Assembly: GCA_902603555.1 (NCBI GenBank)
Contig: CACKVD010000003.1
Span: 1 to 64,000 of the forward strand
DNA length: 64,000 bases
From: an uncultured Pelagibacteraceae bacterium
GTDB taxonomy: Bacteria; Pseudomonadota; Alphaproteobacteria; Pelagibacterales; Pelagibacteraceae
Direction: 5' to 3'
The notes below the pieces were generated by a model. It ran no database searches. It was not told where the DNA came from and saw only the letters and a program-made list of their open reading frames with translations. The position numbers and the translations under genes were made by a program. Of the stretch, positions 34,013 through 43,834 are shown one piece after another. Within the stretch, counting starts at the first letter, position 1; each line of letters starts with the position of its first letter.

Positions 34013-35686
34013 ACCTTCTATCTCACCTTTTTTATTAAGCTTAATAGAGTCTGCTGCTGGAACTCTTGGTAATCCTGGCATAGTCATTATTTCTCCACAA
34101 ACAACAACTATGAACTCTGCGCCTGAAGACAATCTTACTTCTCTAACTGGTAACACGTGTCCTGTTGGTGCACCTTTTAAACTTGGATCAGTTGAAAAAC
34201 TATATTGAGTTTTAGCAATACAGACTGGAAGCTTTCCAAAACCTTTTTCTTCAAAATCTTTTAATTGTTGCCTAATTTTTGTATCAGCAACCACTTCACT
34301 TGCATGATAAATTTCTTGAGCTATTTTTTCAATTTTTTTAAATAGAGGTAAGTTATCTTCATATAAATATTTAAATGTATTTTTTTTATCTTCACAAATT
34401 TCAGCAACGTTTTTTGCTAACTCTTTAGTGCCCTCACTTCCGTTAGACCAGTGAGTACATTTTGATGCTTTAACACCTTGTGTTTTACAAAAATCAAGCA
34501 AAGTTTTCATTTCTTTATCTGTATCTGTGATAAAATGATTTACTGCTATAGTAACTGGTAAACCAAATTTTCTAGTATTATTTATATGTCTTTCTAAATT
34601 TACCAGTCCTTTTTTTAATGCATTAACATTTTCATTTTTTAACTCATCTTTAGATACTCCTCCATGCATTTTTAAAGCTCTTATGGTAGCAACAATGACT
34701 ACACAATCTGGTTTAATTCCTGATTTTCTACACTTTATATTTAAAAATTTTTCAGCACCAAGATCTGCACCAAAACCGGCCTCTGTAACAACATAGTCAG
34801 CCAATTTAAGACCTGCTCTAGTTGCAATCACAGAATTACATCCATGAGCAATATTTGCAAAAGGCCCACCATGAATTATTGCTGGATTATTTTCAAGAGT
34901 TTGTGTGATGTTAGGTCTAATAGCCTCCTTTAATAAAACAGTCATCGGGCCTTGTGCATTTAAATCTTTTGCACATATAGCTTTTTTATCTCGAGTGTAA
35001 CCAACTGTAATGTTTCCTATTCTATTTTCTAAATCTTTTAGATCAGTAGCTAAGCAGAAGATAGCCATAATTTCTGATGCTACAGTTATATCAAAACCAT
35101 CTTGTCTTGGATATCCGTTAGCAACTCCGCCAAGATCAACTATAATTGATCTTAAAGATCTGTCATTCATATCCATAACTCTCTTCCAAACAATTCTTCT
35201 TACATCAATATTAAGTTTGTTACCCCAATAAATATGATTATCAATTAAAGCTGATAACAAATTATGTGCAGAAGTTATTGCATGAAAATCTCCTGTGAAA
35301 TGTAAATTTATTTGTTCCATTGGTACAACCTGAGCATAACCACCTCCTGCAGCACCACCTTTCATACCAAATGAAGGACCAAGACTTGGCTCTCTTAAAC
35401 ACACAATCGATTTTTTTCCTATTTTATTTAATCCATCATTTAAACCAACAGAAGTAGTTGTTTTACCCTCTCCAGCAGGAGTCGGTGTAATTGCTGTAAC
35501 TAGAATTAAATTTCCATCATCTTTTTTAAGTGACTCTAGGTACTCTAAATTTATCTTAGCAATATGTCTGCCCATAGGACTAAAAGCTGAACTTTCATCA
35601 GGCACATTTATTTTAGCCAATATATCTTTAATTGGTTGCATTTTTGCTTCTCTTGCTATTTGGATATCTGATTTTACATCGCTCAT
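34004..35686 (-). CDS. fhs: formate-tetrahydrofolate ligase
   Basis: 560-aa monofunctional enzyme interconverting formyl-THF plus ADP/Pi and formate plus ATP plus THF. P-loop [16 protein letters not shown], then [26 protein letters not shown] and [14 protein letters not shown] are family hallmarks; C-terminal [11 protein letters not shown] is complete. In C1-oxidising organisms it runs in the ATP-making direction. It lies divergent from soxBDAG, whose action supplies methylene-THF. Confidence 0.96.
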   Translation of the reverse strand: MSDVKSDIQIAREAKMQPIKDILAKINVPDESSAFSPMGRHIAKINLEYLESLKKDDGNLILVTAITPTPAGEGKTTTSVGLNDGLNKIGKKSIVCLREPSLGPSFGMKGGAAGGGYAQVVPMEQINLHFTGDFHAITSAHNLLSALIDNHIYWGNKLNIDVRRIVWKRVMDMNDRSLRSIIVDLGGVANGYPRQDGFDITVASEIMAIFCLATDLKDLENRIGNITVGYTRDKKAICAKDLNAQGPMTVLLKEAIRPNITQTLENNPAIIHGGPFANIAHGCNSVIATRAGLKLADYVVTEAGFGADLGAEKFLNIKCRKSGIKPDCVVIVATIRALKMHGGVSKDELKNENVNALKKGLVNLERHINNTRKFGLPVTIAVNHFITDTDKEMKTLLDFCKTQGVKASKCTHWSNGSEGTKELAKNVAEICEDKKNTFKYLYEDNLPLFKKIEKIAQEIYHASEVVADTKIRQQLKDFEEKGFGKLPVCIAKTQYSFSTDPSLKGAPTGHVLPVREVRLSSGAEFIVVVCGEIMTMPGLPRVPAADSIKLNKKGEIEGLF

Positions 35687-35811
35687 AATAGTCTTTTAAA
35701 ATATAAAAAAGTTGGTCGATTAGTATCTCTTTTTAAGACCTTTGGAAATATCTAAAAATTATATATAAAAAAAATATGAACTATTTATATTCATTATTAT
35801 AAAATTTACTC

Positions 35812-37068
35812 ATGCAAAAATACTCTATTTTCAATCTAGTGAAAAATGCATTTTCAAATCATGAAAATTGGGATTTAGCCTGGAAAGATCCTACGCCAAA
35901 GAAAGAATATGATGTGGTTATTATTGGAGGGGGTGGCCATGGTTTAGCAACTGCTTACTATTTAGCAAAAGAACATAATATTACAAATGTTGCAATTATA
36001 GAGAAAGGCTGGATAGGTGGAGGAAATGTTGGTCGCAACACCACTATAATAAGATCAAATTACATGCACGATGATAATGCTCTTTTCAGTGAATTTGGAA
36101 TGGATCTATGGAGAAAGATGAGTCAGGATTTAAATTATAATGTGATGTTTTCTCCAAGAGGAATTATTAACCTTGCACATTCAGATGCTCAAATGAATGT
36201 TTATGCAAGGAGAGGTAACTCAATGAGATTGAATGGAATTGATGCAGTCTTATTAAATAGAGAAGAAGTAAAAGAAATTATTCCAATGGCAGACTTTACA
36301 GAAAATGTGAGGTTTCCAATTTTTGGAGGTTTAATGCAACCGAGTGCAGGAACAGCAAGACATGATGCTGTAGCTTGGGGTTATGCTCGTCAGGCAGATT
36401 CTATGGGGGTAGATATAATTCAAAATTGTGAAGTAATAGGATTTGATGTATCAGGTGGAAAAATAAAAGGAGTAAGAACTTCTCGTGGAGATATTAAAGC
36501 AAAAAAAATTGGTTTATGTGTTGCAGGCAGTACAAATATTTTAGCTGAAAAATTAAATATGACACTGCCTATTGAAACACATCTTTTACAAGCCTGTGTT
36601 TCTGAACCAGTTAAACCAGTCTTAGATAGAGTAGTTACTTTTGGAGCAGGACATTTTTATATAAGTCAATCTGATAAAGGCGAAATGGTTATGGGTGGAG
36701 ATTTAGATGGCTATAATAGTTATGCACAAAGAGGAAATTTACCAACACTTCAACACGTTTTGACAGAAGGTATAGCAATGATGCCTTTTCTTAGTAAATT
36801 AAAGATGCTTAGAACTTGGGGCGGGATAATGGATATGTCGATGGATGGTTCACCTATTATAGATAAAACACATATTGAAGGTTTATATTTGAATTGTGGT
36901 TGGTGTTATGGTGGATTTAAAGCAACCCCAGCATCTGGTTGGACTTTTGCACATACAATTGCGCAAGATCGAGTTCATGAATTAAACGCAGGATATAGTT
37001 TAAATAGATTTAATACAGGTCACTTACTTGATGAAAAGGGACTTGGTACAAAAACCTGGATTTCATAA
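35812..37068 (+). CDS. soxB: sarcosine oxidase subunit beta
   Basis: 418-aa flavoprotein subunit of heterotetrameric sarcosine oxidase, which demethylates sarcosine to glycine with methylene-THF formation. FAD-binding motif VVIIGGGGHGLATAYYLAKE; FMN-linking histidine is likely H184 in TARHDAVAW. C-terminal GWCYGGFKATPASGW is family-typical. First gene of soxBDAG; the stop is immediately followed by soxD. Confidence 0.95.
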   Translation: MQKYSIFNLVKNAFSNHENWDLAWKDPTPKKEYDVVIIGGGGHGLATAYYLAKEHNITNVAIIEKGWIGGGNVGRNTTIIRSNYMHDDNALFSEFGMDLWRKMSQDLNYNVMFSPRGIINLAHSDAQMNVYARRGNSMRLNGIDAVLLNREEVKEIIPMADFTENVRFPIFGGLMQPSAGTARHDAVAWGYARQADSMGVDIIQNCEVIGFDVSGGKIKGVRTSRGDIKAKKIGLCVAGSTNILAEKLNMTLPIETHLLQACVSEPVKPVLDRVVTFGAGHFYISQSDKGEMVMGGDLDGYNSYAQRGNLPTLQHVLTEGIAMMPFLSKLKMLRTWGGIMDMSMDGSPIIDKTHIEGLYLNCGWCYGGFKATPASGWTFAHTIAQDRVHELNAGYSLNRFNTGHLLDEKGLGTKTWIS

Positions 37069-37338
37069 ATGCTTCATATTAAATGTCCACACTGTGGAAT
37101 GAGATCTCAAAATGAATTTTCTTATGGAGGAGATGCTAGCATCAAAAGACCTGAATTAGGTAAAGAAATATCTGATCAAGACTGGGATAATTTTGTTTAT
37201 AATAGAAAAAGTTTAAGAGGAAAACATTGGGAGTTGTGGCAACATATATCTGGTTGTCGACAATGGATCAAAGTTGAAAGAGATACTTCAACTCATGAAA
37301 TTTTTAATACCCTTAAAGCTAATGAGGATATTTCATAA
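37069..37338 (+). CDS. soxD: sarcosine oxidase subunit delta
   Basis: 89-aa zinc subunit. Ligands visible: CPHCG at the N-terminus, with a later HISGCRQW; EFSYGG and HWELWQHISGCRQWIKVERDTSTHEI are diagnostic of SoxD. Overlaps soxA by one base. Confidence 0.95.
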   Translation: MLHIKCPHCGMRSQNEFSYGGDASIKRPELGKEISDQDWDNFVYNRKSLRGKHWELWQHISGCRQWIKVERDTSTHEIFNTLKANEDIS

Positions 37339-40334
37339 TGACTCAAAGCTTTAGATTAGAAAATGTTGGATTAATAAACAGAGACAAAAAGCTTTCATTT
37401 AAATTTAATGGCAAGACTTACTATGGATTTGAAGGGGATACTTTAGCATCAGCATTAATAGCAAATGGAGTTCATTTGGTGGGAAGAAGTTTTAAGTATC
37501 ATAGACCAAGAGGATTCTTTGGAGCAGGTGTCGATGAACCTTATGCAATTGTTCAACTGTATAGGAATGGAGAAACTGAGCCAAATATTAAAGCTACAGA
37601 ACAAGAACTTTTTGAGGGATTAGAGGCAACGAGTGTAAATTGTTGGCCAAATGTTAATTTTGATATTGGAGCAATAAACAATTTTCTGAAAATTTTTCTT
37701 CCAGCTGGGTTTTATTACAAAACTTTTATGTGGCCAAAAAGCTTCTGGTTTAAAGTTTATGAGCCATTTATTAGAAAAGCAGCAGGACTTGGAGTTGCAT
37801 CTATTAAGCATGATAAAGAAAGATACGAACATAAATACGAATATTGTGATTTATTGATTACTGGCTCAGGTCCATCGGGCTTAGCAAGCGCATATGCTGC
37901 AGCAAAGAATGGAGCAAGAGTAATTTTAGCTGAAGATAAATCAAGATTTGGTGGAACTTTACTTACAAGTGAAGTTAATATTGGAAATAAATCAGGTAAA
38001 GAATGGGCTGAAGGAATTATTGCTGAGTTAAGAGAAATGCCCAACGTCACAGTAAAAAATAGATCACAGGTTTTTGGTTATTATGATCATAACATGCTAG
38101 TAATGTCTGAAAGAATTAGTGATCATTTGCCAAAAACAAAAAAATTTCATCCAAAGCAAAGACTTTGGTATATCAGAGCAAAAGAAGTTTTAATTTCATC
38201 AGGATCAATTGAAAGACCAATAGTATTTGGAAACAATGATACACCTGGTGTAATGCTTTCATCAGCTGCAAAAGAATACTTAAAAGTTTATGGAGTGTTA
38301 GTAGGAAAAAATCCTTTAATTTTCACTAACAATGATAGTGGTTACGAAACCGCAATTGAATTTAAAAAAAATGGTGTAGATCCAGTGATTTTGGATACTA
38401 GAAAAGATCCTCGATCTGAAATAGTCGATGAAGCAAAAAATTTAGGAATAAATATTAAGTTTTCTTATGTAGTTGTAGCCGCCCATGGTTATAAAAAAGT
38501 AAAATCAGCTGATATTGCTAAAATCTCAGATGATAAAGAAAAACTTGGAGTAGTAGAAAACATTAGATGCGATTGCATATGTGTTTCTGGTTTTTGGACA
38601 CCTACAATTCATCTAGCTTCACAATCAGGAAATAAAACAAAATTTAATGAAGATATTGACGCTTTTGTTCCAGGAATATCAAAACAAAATGAAACAACAT
38701 TAGGTGCTGCAAATGGATCTTATACTTTAAATGAAACATTAAAAAGTTCTTTTAAAACAGGTCATGAATTATCAAAAAAGATTACAAATAAAGATAATGA
38801 AATTTCTTTTCCAAATGTTATTGAAAAAAAATCAACATCACACGATAAGTTTTGGTGCGTACCATTACCTCAGGGAAAAAATTATAAAAGATTTTTAGAT
38901 TTTCAAAATGATGTTGCTGTTTCCGATATCGAGATAGCTCTTAAAGAAGGTTACAGATCTATTGAACACGTAAAAAGATATACAACTCTTGGAATGGCAA
39001 CAGATCAAGGTAAAACAAGTAATCTTAATGGTTTACAATTAGTTTCTAAAATAGAGAACAAGGTAGTACCAAATGTTGGTCATACTACTTTTAGACCACC
39101 CTATACTCCAGTTTCTATTGGTGCAATTGTTGGAAGAGAAGTTGGAAAATATTCAAAACCAACCAGAAAATCTCCAATGCATTCATGGCATGAAAAAAAT
39201 AATGCAGTATTTGTTGATGCAGGAGTCTGGTTAAGACCTAGATATTACAAACAAGGAAACGAAAATTTATTTGAAGCATCAAAAAGAGAGGCGAAAAATG
39301 TAAGGACCAATGTGGGTGTTTGTGATGTAACTACATTAGGTAAAATAGATATTAAAGGACCAGATGCAGCGAAGTTGCTTAATAGAGTTTATACAAATGC
39401 ATGGCTAAAGTTACCAATTGGTAAGGCAAGATATGGCGTGATGTTAAGAGAAGATGGAATTGTTATGGATGATGGAACAACCACAAGAATCTCTGAAAAT
39501 CATTACCATATGACAACTACCACTGCACAAGCAGCAAACATACTTTCTCATTTAGAATATTATTTACAGTTAGTATGGCCAGAGCTAAATGTAAATGTAG
39601 TTTCAACTACGGAACAATGGGCAGGAGCAGCTATTGCTGGACCAAGATCAAGAGATTTATTACAAAAACTCTTTCCAAATTCAGATGTATCAAATGAAGG
39701 CCTTCCTTTTATGGGTTACATGGAAGGAGATTTGTTTGGTGTAAGTGCAAGAATTTTCAGAATTTCATTTTCTGGAGAGCTTGCATACGAAGTAAATGTA
39801 GAGTCTGATAATGGAAATTTTATGTGGGAAAAAATTATTGAAGCTGGTCAAGAATTTAAAATTCAACCTTACGGTACAGAAGCTTTATCAACTCTTAGAA
39901 TTGAAATGGGACATGTCGCAGGATCAGAGCTTGATGGAAGAACAATTCCTTATGATAATTCTCTTGAAGGATTGTTGAGTAAAAAGAAAGACTTCATAGG
40001 AAAAAGATCTTTAATTAGAAAAGCATTTACAGCTGAAGATAGACAAAAAGTTGTTGGAGTAGTTCCTTTAGATAAAAAAACAAGTATTCCAGAGGGATCC
40101 CATTTAGTAAAAGACTCAAATGCACCGTTACCAAATCCAAAATTAGGTTATATTTCTGCCTCGTGTTGGAGTGTTGAGCATGACAATCCATTTTCTTTAG
40201 CCATTCTTAAGGATGGAAAAAATATGATTGGAGAAAAATTATTTGTAATGTCTCCACTTAAAAATAAAGTTATTCCAGTTGAGATAGTTTCTTCACATTA
40301 TGTTGATCCAAAAGGTGAAAGGGTTAGATCATGA
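37338..40334 (+). CDS. soxA: sarcosine oxidase subunit alpha
   Basis: 998-aa multidomain subunit. In order: an N-terminal 2Fe-2S-like/Fer2_4 domain without the cysteines (FKFNGKTYYGFEGDTLASALIANG), a pyridine-nucleotide-disulfide-type domain (DLLITGSGPSGLASAYAAAK), and a C-terminal GcvT-like THF-binding region from about residue 620 (SPMHSWHEKNNAVFVDAGVW to HYVDPKGER). It contributes NAD+ and folate sites to the SoxBDAG channelled complex. Four-base overlap with soxG. Confidence 0.95.
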   Translation: MTQSFRLENVGLINRDKKLSFKFNGKTYYGFEGDTLASALIANGVHLVGRSFKYHRPRGFFGAGVDEPYAIVQLYRNGETEPNIKATEQELFEGLEATSVNCWPNVNFDIGAINNFLKIFLPAGFYYKTFMWPKSFWFKVYEPFIRKAAGLGVASIKHDKERYEHKYEYCDLLITGSGPSGLASAYAAAKNGARVILAEDKSRFGGTLLTSEVNIGNKSGKEWAEGIIAELREMPNVTVKNRSQVFGYYDHNMLVMSERISDHLPKTKKFHPKQRLWYIRAKEVLISSGSIERPIVFGNNDTPGVMLSSAAKEYLKVYGVLVGKNPLIFTNNDSGYETAIEFKKNGVDPVILDTRKDPRSEIVDEAKNLGINIKFSYVVVAAHGYKKVKSADIAKISDDKEKLGVVENIRCDCICVSGFWTPTIHLASQSGNKTKFNEDIDAFVPGISKQNETTLGAANGSYTLNETLKSSFKTGHELSKKITNKDNEISFPNVIEKKSTSHDKFWCVPLPQGKNYKRFLDFQNDVAVSDIEIALKEGYRSIEHVKRYTTLGMATDQGKTSNLNGLQLVSKIENKVVPNVGHTTFRPPYTPVSIGAIVGREVGKYSKPTRKSPMHSWHEKNNAVFVDAGVWLRPRYYKQGNENLFEASKREAKNVRTNVGVCDVTTLGKIDIKGPDAAKLLNRVYTNAWLKLPIGKARYGVMLREDGIVMDDGTTTRISENHYHMTTTTAQAANILSHLEYYLQLVWPELNVNVVSTTEQWAGAAIAGPRSRDLLQKLFPNSDVSNEGLPFMGYMEGDLFGVSARIFRISFSGELAYEVNVESDNGNFMWEKIIEAGQEFKIQPYGTEALSTLRIEMGHVAGSELDGRTIPYDNSLEGLLSKKKDFIGKRSLIRKAFTAEDRQKVVGVVPLDKKTSIPEGSHLVKDSNAPLPNPKLGYISASCWSVEHDNPFSLAILKDGKNMIGEKLFVMSPLKNKVIPVEIVSSHYVDPKGERVRS

Positions 40335-40918
40335 ATTTAATATCAGCACTAGCAAATGTTCATTTAACAGGTAAATTTGGTGATCACGAAAGTAAAAATG
40401 AAAATAATCTTTTAAAAATATTAGAAATAAAGAATTTGCTTATAGTTCAAATAACTCAGTACAAAAATTCTACAGTTATGATTGAAAATATTGATGTTGA
40501 TGGTTTAAAATTAAAAGATGAACCATTAAATGTAACAAATAATAACGACACAAGAATTTTATGGAATGGACCAAAAAATTGGCTTTTAGTTTCAACAAAA
40601 AAAAACTTGATCAAAGATATTTTACAAAATTTTAAGGAGTCAGATTTTGCTGTGACAGATTTATCTCACTCAAGAGCTATAATTGAAATAGAAGGTGAAG
40701 AAACTATAGAAGTTTTAAAAAAAGGATGTCCTTTTAATTTTAATAATCTGAAAAAAAATAATTCTATAAATTCTACATACAATGGAATAGCTTTCACAGT
40801 TGATATGTTGGATGAGAGTCCCAATAAAGTAAGATTGTTTACCCTAAGAAGTTTTGGAGAATCTTTATATCACTCTATAACAGACGCATCTTTAGAGTTT
40901 GGTTTTAAATCTATTTAA
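40331..40918 (+). CDS. soxG: sarcosine oxidase subunit gamma
   Basis: 195-aa GcvT-like small subunit of sarcosine oxidase. Seen: NTRILWNGPKNWLLVS-type segment, VTDLSHSRAIIEIEG, LKKGCPFN and LFTLRSFGESLYHSI near the end. It completes the soxBDAG operon. The gene ends 4 bases before the stop of a convergent EamA permease gene. Confidence 0.9.
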   Translation: MNLISALANVHLTGKFGDHESKNENNLLKILEIKNLLIVQITQYKNSTVMIENIDVDGLKLKDEPLNVTNNNDTRILWNGPKNWLLVSTKKNLIKDILQNFKESDFAVTDLSHSRAIIEIEGEETIEVLKKGCPFNFNNLKKNNSINSTYNGIAFTVDMLDESPNKVRLFTLRSFGESLYHSITDASLEFGFKSI

Positions 40919-40922
40919 AATT

Positions 40923-41771
40923 TTAATCTCGAGTAGCAATATAAACACCAATTGTTGTTATTAAAAAACCTAGAAGATCCAGATTAGTCAAATTTTCATT
41001 TAAAAAAAGCCAAGCCATAAAAGCAGATGTTGCTGGTATTAAAAAAAATATAGAAACAGTTTTGCTTGCTGAGTTGTTTTTAATTAAATACATTAGTATT
41101 GTAAAAGCTCCAAATGATACTAAAAATATTTGATGACTCATTGCAATTATAAATGTTTTTGAAAAATCAATATATGGTTTAGCAAAAAATAATATTAATA
41201 TAATATGAAACGAACATCCCCCAACAGCTTGATAAAAATTACTAACAGGCAAAGGTAAGTTGTTACTTAGTTTTTTTTGCCAAATTGTTGAAGTGGTAAT
41301 TGCAATTAATGCCACAATTGTTGCAACTAATCCTAATAAAGGTATATCTGAACCAACATCTAAACCTAAAACCAGTGCTGCACCTAAAAATCCAAGCAAA
41401 ACACCAATCCATTGTTTCACAGTCACCCTTTCACCTAGTATTGGTCCACTAAGTGCATTAGTTAAAACAGGTTGCAGTGTTACTATTAAAGCAGCTATGC
41501 CGGTAGGCATACCAATTGAGATAGAATAAAAAACTCCTCCTAAATATAATCCGTGAAAAAGGACCCCACTAAATACAGATTCAATTAGATTTTTTTGATT
41601 AATAATTATTGAATATTTTGAATAAAGTGAAAACAACAAAAAACCTAAAGCCACAAAAAAAAATCTAAAAGCAAGAGCTGCAAAAGGATCACTGTTATCA
41701 ATAATTGGCTTAGTTGTGATAAAAGCAGATGACCAAAGCAATATAAATATAAGTGGAAAAATTCTGACCAT
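40923..41771 (-). CDS. DMT-superfamily permease (EamA domain)
   Basis: 282-aa membrane protein with about ten hydrophobic helices in two EamA repeats (FILLWSSAFITTKPIID begins repeat 1; IALIAITTSTIWQKKL begins repeat 2). Distinct from the permease at 10.4 kb. Substrate unknown; convergent adjacency to soxG is not evidence of a link. Confidence 0.85.
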   Translation of the reverse strand: MVRIFPLIFILLWSSAFITTKPIIDNSDPFAALAFRFFFVALGFLLFSLYSKYSIIINQKNLIESVFSGVLFHGLYLGGVFYSISIGMPTGIAALIVTLQPVLTNALSGPILGERVTVKQWIGVLLGFLGAALVLGLDVGSDIPLLGLVATIVALIAITTSTIWQKKLSNNLPLPVSNFYQAVGGCSFHIILILFFAKPYIDFSKTFIIAMSHQIFLVSFGAFTILMYLIKNNSASKTVSIFFLIPATSAFMAWLFLNENLTNLDLLGFLITTIGVYIATRD

Positions 41772-41896
41772 TTCAGGTTTTATAGAACATTTATTCTTAC
41801 TTTGAGTCTTTAAATTTAGTTAAATTTAGTATGAAAATAAAGGCCTTAAGTTCTACCTTGAGTTGTATAGTAAAATGTATAAGATTCGCTAGAGCT

Positions 41897-42220
41897 ATGA
41901 TTAATAGAAAAATAATTTTAGGATTATTTATAGTTAGTTTTTTGGGTGCTTGTGCATCTCCTACAGCAATGCTGGGTCCAGCTTATACTTTAACTTCTTC
42001 TGGTAATGTTATTCAGGCCGGTCTTAGTTATGGATCTAATGAAATGATTACAATGTATACAGGAAAAACTCCACTTGAAAATTTACAAGAAATTAGCTCA
42101 ATTGAACAAAACAAGAAAAAAAATATTCATAAAAAAACTTTAGAAAGCGAAGATTTTTATTTTTTAGTAAAAGAAAAAATTGAAAAAACCAATAAAATTT
42201 TAAAATCTTCTAGTCAATAA
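41897..42220 (+). CDS. small putative lipoprotein
   Basis: 107 aa from the internal ATG at 41897 (MINRKIILGLFIVSFLGACAS). This start gives a compact signal with lipobox FLGAC at Cys19; the ORF-track start adds 22 residues without a signal-like arrangement. The mature part has PTAMLGPAYTLTSSGNVIQAGLSYGSNEMI followed by a charged, Lys-rich helix. Probably anchored in the envelope. No known family. The end overlaps the convergent gene by 11 bases. Confidence 0.65.
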   Translation: MINRKIILGLFIVSFLGACASPTAMLGPAYTLTSSGNVIQAGLSYGSNEMITMYTGKTPLENLQEISSIEQNKKKNIHKKTLESEDFYFLVKEKIEKTNKILKSSSQ

Positions 42221-42647
42221 TTTTCAAAAAAATAAGCTTTGTTTGCTTAGTTTCTTTACACCACAATTCATAACTTTCACACATTCTCCATAAATGATTA
42301 AATGCTCTTTGTGAAACTTCTAATGGATAATGACTTTTCGTATAATAGAGACTTGGAAAATGAATTAATTGTTTTATCATCATATCTTTTTGAATTTTTA
42401 GTAATCTTATCGTTTCATCAGGAATCTTTTTTTTAGTATCAACATCAATAAAATTATTTTTTTCTAAAAATTTAAACCATTCATCGTGAAATTGACCATT
42501 ACTAATTTTTTTATAAGTTTCAGTTCCTATAAAACCTTCAACTGCATCAATATTAGAAAAACTAGGATTTTTTTTTTTAATTTCACAAATTTTTGAATAA
42601 ATTACTTCAGCAACAAATAATACATATGGTCTTTCTTTAGACTGCAT
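42210..42647 (-). CDS. conserved-looking hypothetical protein (145 aa)
   Basis: Soluble, helical, basic protein beginning MQSKERPYVLFVAEVIYSKICE, with AFNHLWRMCESYELWCKETKQ near the end. No signal peptide, membrane segment or known motif. It shares one base with the upstream racemase stop, so it is likely co-translated with it. Function unknown. Confidence 0.6.
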   Translation of the reverse strand: MQSKERPYVLFVAEVIYSKICEIKKKNPSFSNIDAVEGFIGTETYKKISNGQFHDEWFKFLEKNNFIDVDTKKKIPDETIRLLKIQKDMMIKQLIHFPSLYYTKSHYPLEVSQRAFNHLWRMCESYELWCKETKQTKLIFLKIID

Positions 42648-43393
42648 TATTTATTATATTTTTTCATAGCAGCATTTGCTAAAATTAAATTTGGATCTAA
42701 AAATATTTTAGATGATTTAATGGTTTTAAACGATTTAAAAGCAAATATTGCAATAGGAAGCTCAGTGCATCCGAGAATAATTTTTTTACATTCTTTTTTT
42801 ATTAAATAATTAATTGCAGGTTTAATAATTTTGCTAGCAGCTTTAACATTTCCCATTTTTACAAGTTTAATAGCTTTGTTCACTGAATTTTTTTGATTTA
42901 CCTTATTTGGAAAAACTAGATCAAAATGTTTATCAAAAAATTTATTATAAACACCTGTTTTTAAAGTACCTTCAGTTGCCAAAAGACCAATCTTAGATTT
43001 TTTTTTACATTTTTTTAAAGTGTATCTAAATACTTCTTGAGGCATATTTATCATTGGTAGATTTATTTTTCTTTTTAAATCATCATACCAATAATGAGCT
43101 GTATTACAGGGGATAACTATAAATTTACACTTACTTTTCTTTAATACCTTACATCCATTCAACAAACTTTTTAAAACTAATAAATATTTTTTTTCACTAA
43201 TTCTATTATTGGGTCTGTTTGACAAACTTTTAGTTTGAACCCCTATAGATTCAGGTCTTCCAGGAATATTTGATTTATTATAAAGAAGAAATAAAGGGTA
43301 TTCTTGATCTATTTTTCCTCTGTATAAAATTGCAAGCTTATTACAAAAGTCTAGGCCTGCTTGCGTTCCCATTCCTCCCAATATACCAATCAT
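42647..43393 (-). CDS. aspartate/glutamate racemase family protein
   Basis: 248-aa PLP-independent racemase fold. Both catalytic cysteines are present: VIPCNTAHYW and LGCTELPIAI. N-terminal ILGGMGTQAGLDF is the standard start. Could make D-Asp or D-Glu, or act on a related acid. Followed by a one-base-overlapping hypothetical gene; preceded by the structured cspA 3' region. Confidence 0.85.
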   Translation of the reverse strand: MIGILGGMGTQAGLDFCNKLAILYRGKIDQEYPLFLLYNKSNIPGRPESIGVQTKSLSNRPNNRISEKKYLLVLKSLLNGCKVLKKSKCKFIVIPCNTAHYWYDDLKRKINLPMINMPQEVFRYTLKKCKKKSKIGLLATEGTLKTGVYNKFFDKHFDLVFPNKVNQKNSVNKAIKLVKMGNVKAASKIIKPAINYLIKKECKKIILGCTELPIAIFAFKSFKTIKSSKIFLDPNLILANAAMKKYNK

Positions 43394-43406
43394 AATAAAA
43401 TTATTT

Positions 43407-43430
43407 TTCTTTTATTAATTAATAAAAGAA
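43407..43430. repeat. 24-bp perfect palindrome
   Basis: TTCTTTTATTAATTAATAAAAGAA reads identically on both strands. It lies 13 bases upstream of the racemase start codon and downstream of the cspA 3' hairpin. It can form a 10-bp AU stem in RNA or serve as a dimeric-protein operator for the racemase gene. Confidence 0.6.
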
Positions 43431-43436
43431 TAAATA

Positions 43437-43493
43437 ATTGGCTATAAAAATAAATCAATTCTTAAAAAAAGAATTAAATAATCTATAGCCAAT
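43437..43493 (-). terminator. nested hairpin in the cspA 3' region
   Basis: ATTGGCTATA (43437-43446) pairs with TATAGCCAAT (43484-43493), a perfect 10-bp outer stem. An inner 7-bp stem AATTCTT/AAGAATT with a 5-base loop sits inside. It begins 17 bases past the cspA stop. It probably marks the 3' end of, or stabilises, the cspA mRNA. Confidence 0.6.
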
Positions 43494-43510
43494 AAATATT
43501 AGTGTGAAAA

Positions 43511-43717
43511 TTATGCAGTTTTTAAGTTAACTGCTGAAGGACCTTTAGGACCATCTTCAACATCGAAAGTCAAAGCTTGACCCTCATCTAAACCGTTCAT
43601 ACCAGCATCTCTTACTGCTGAAACATGTACAAACACATCTTTTTCTTTGTCTTCTCTTTCAATAAAACCAAAACCTTTGGTTGGATTGAACCATTTTACT
43701 TTTCCTTGTAGACTCAT
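43511..43717 (-). CDS. cspA: cold-shock-domain protein
   Basis: 68-aa single-stranded nucleic-acid chaperone. RNP1 is [10 protein letters not shown] and RNP2 is [20 protein letters not shown] and GPSAVNLK at the end complete the beta-barrel. Likely abundant. Both UTRs contain clear hairpins (43748-43771 upstream, 43437-43493 downstream), unusual in this otherwise UTR-poor region and suggestive of post-transcriptional control. The name cspA is generic. Confidence 0.94.
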   Translation of the reverse strand: MSLQGKVKWFNPTKGFGFIEREDKEKDVFVHVSAVRDAGMNGLDEGQALTFDVEDGPKGPSAVNLKTA

Positions 43718-43747
43718 ATTTTTCTTCTTACTTTTTGTTATATTAAT

Positions 43748-43771
43748 TTATTACTTATAATTAAGTAATAA
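43748..43771 (-). promoter_or_regulatory. hairpin in the cspA 5' leader
   Basis: TTATTACTTA and TAAGTAATAA form a perfect 10-bp stem with a 4-base loop, about 30 bases upstream of the cspA ATG. It may terminate the upstream purE-purK-GNAT transcript, or act as a cold-sensitive leader structure in cspA mRNA. Confidence 0.55.
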
Positions 43772-43834
43772 CCGCTTTCTTTAGAATTTAGAGGGTTTTG
43801 TCAACTAAATTGATAGATTAAAGGTATATTTATT

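Noticed and set aside
35687-35811. Possible glycine or SAM riboswitch upstream of soxBDAG or fhs
   Set aside because: No recognisable paired-element pattern of these riboswitches; the region is AT-rich and most likely just divergent promoters.
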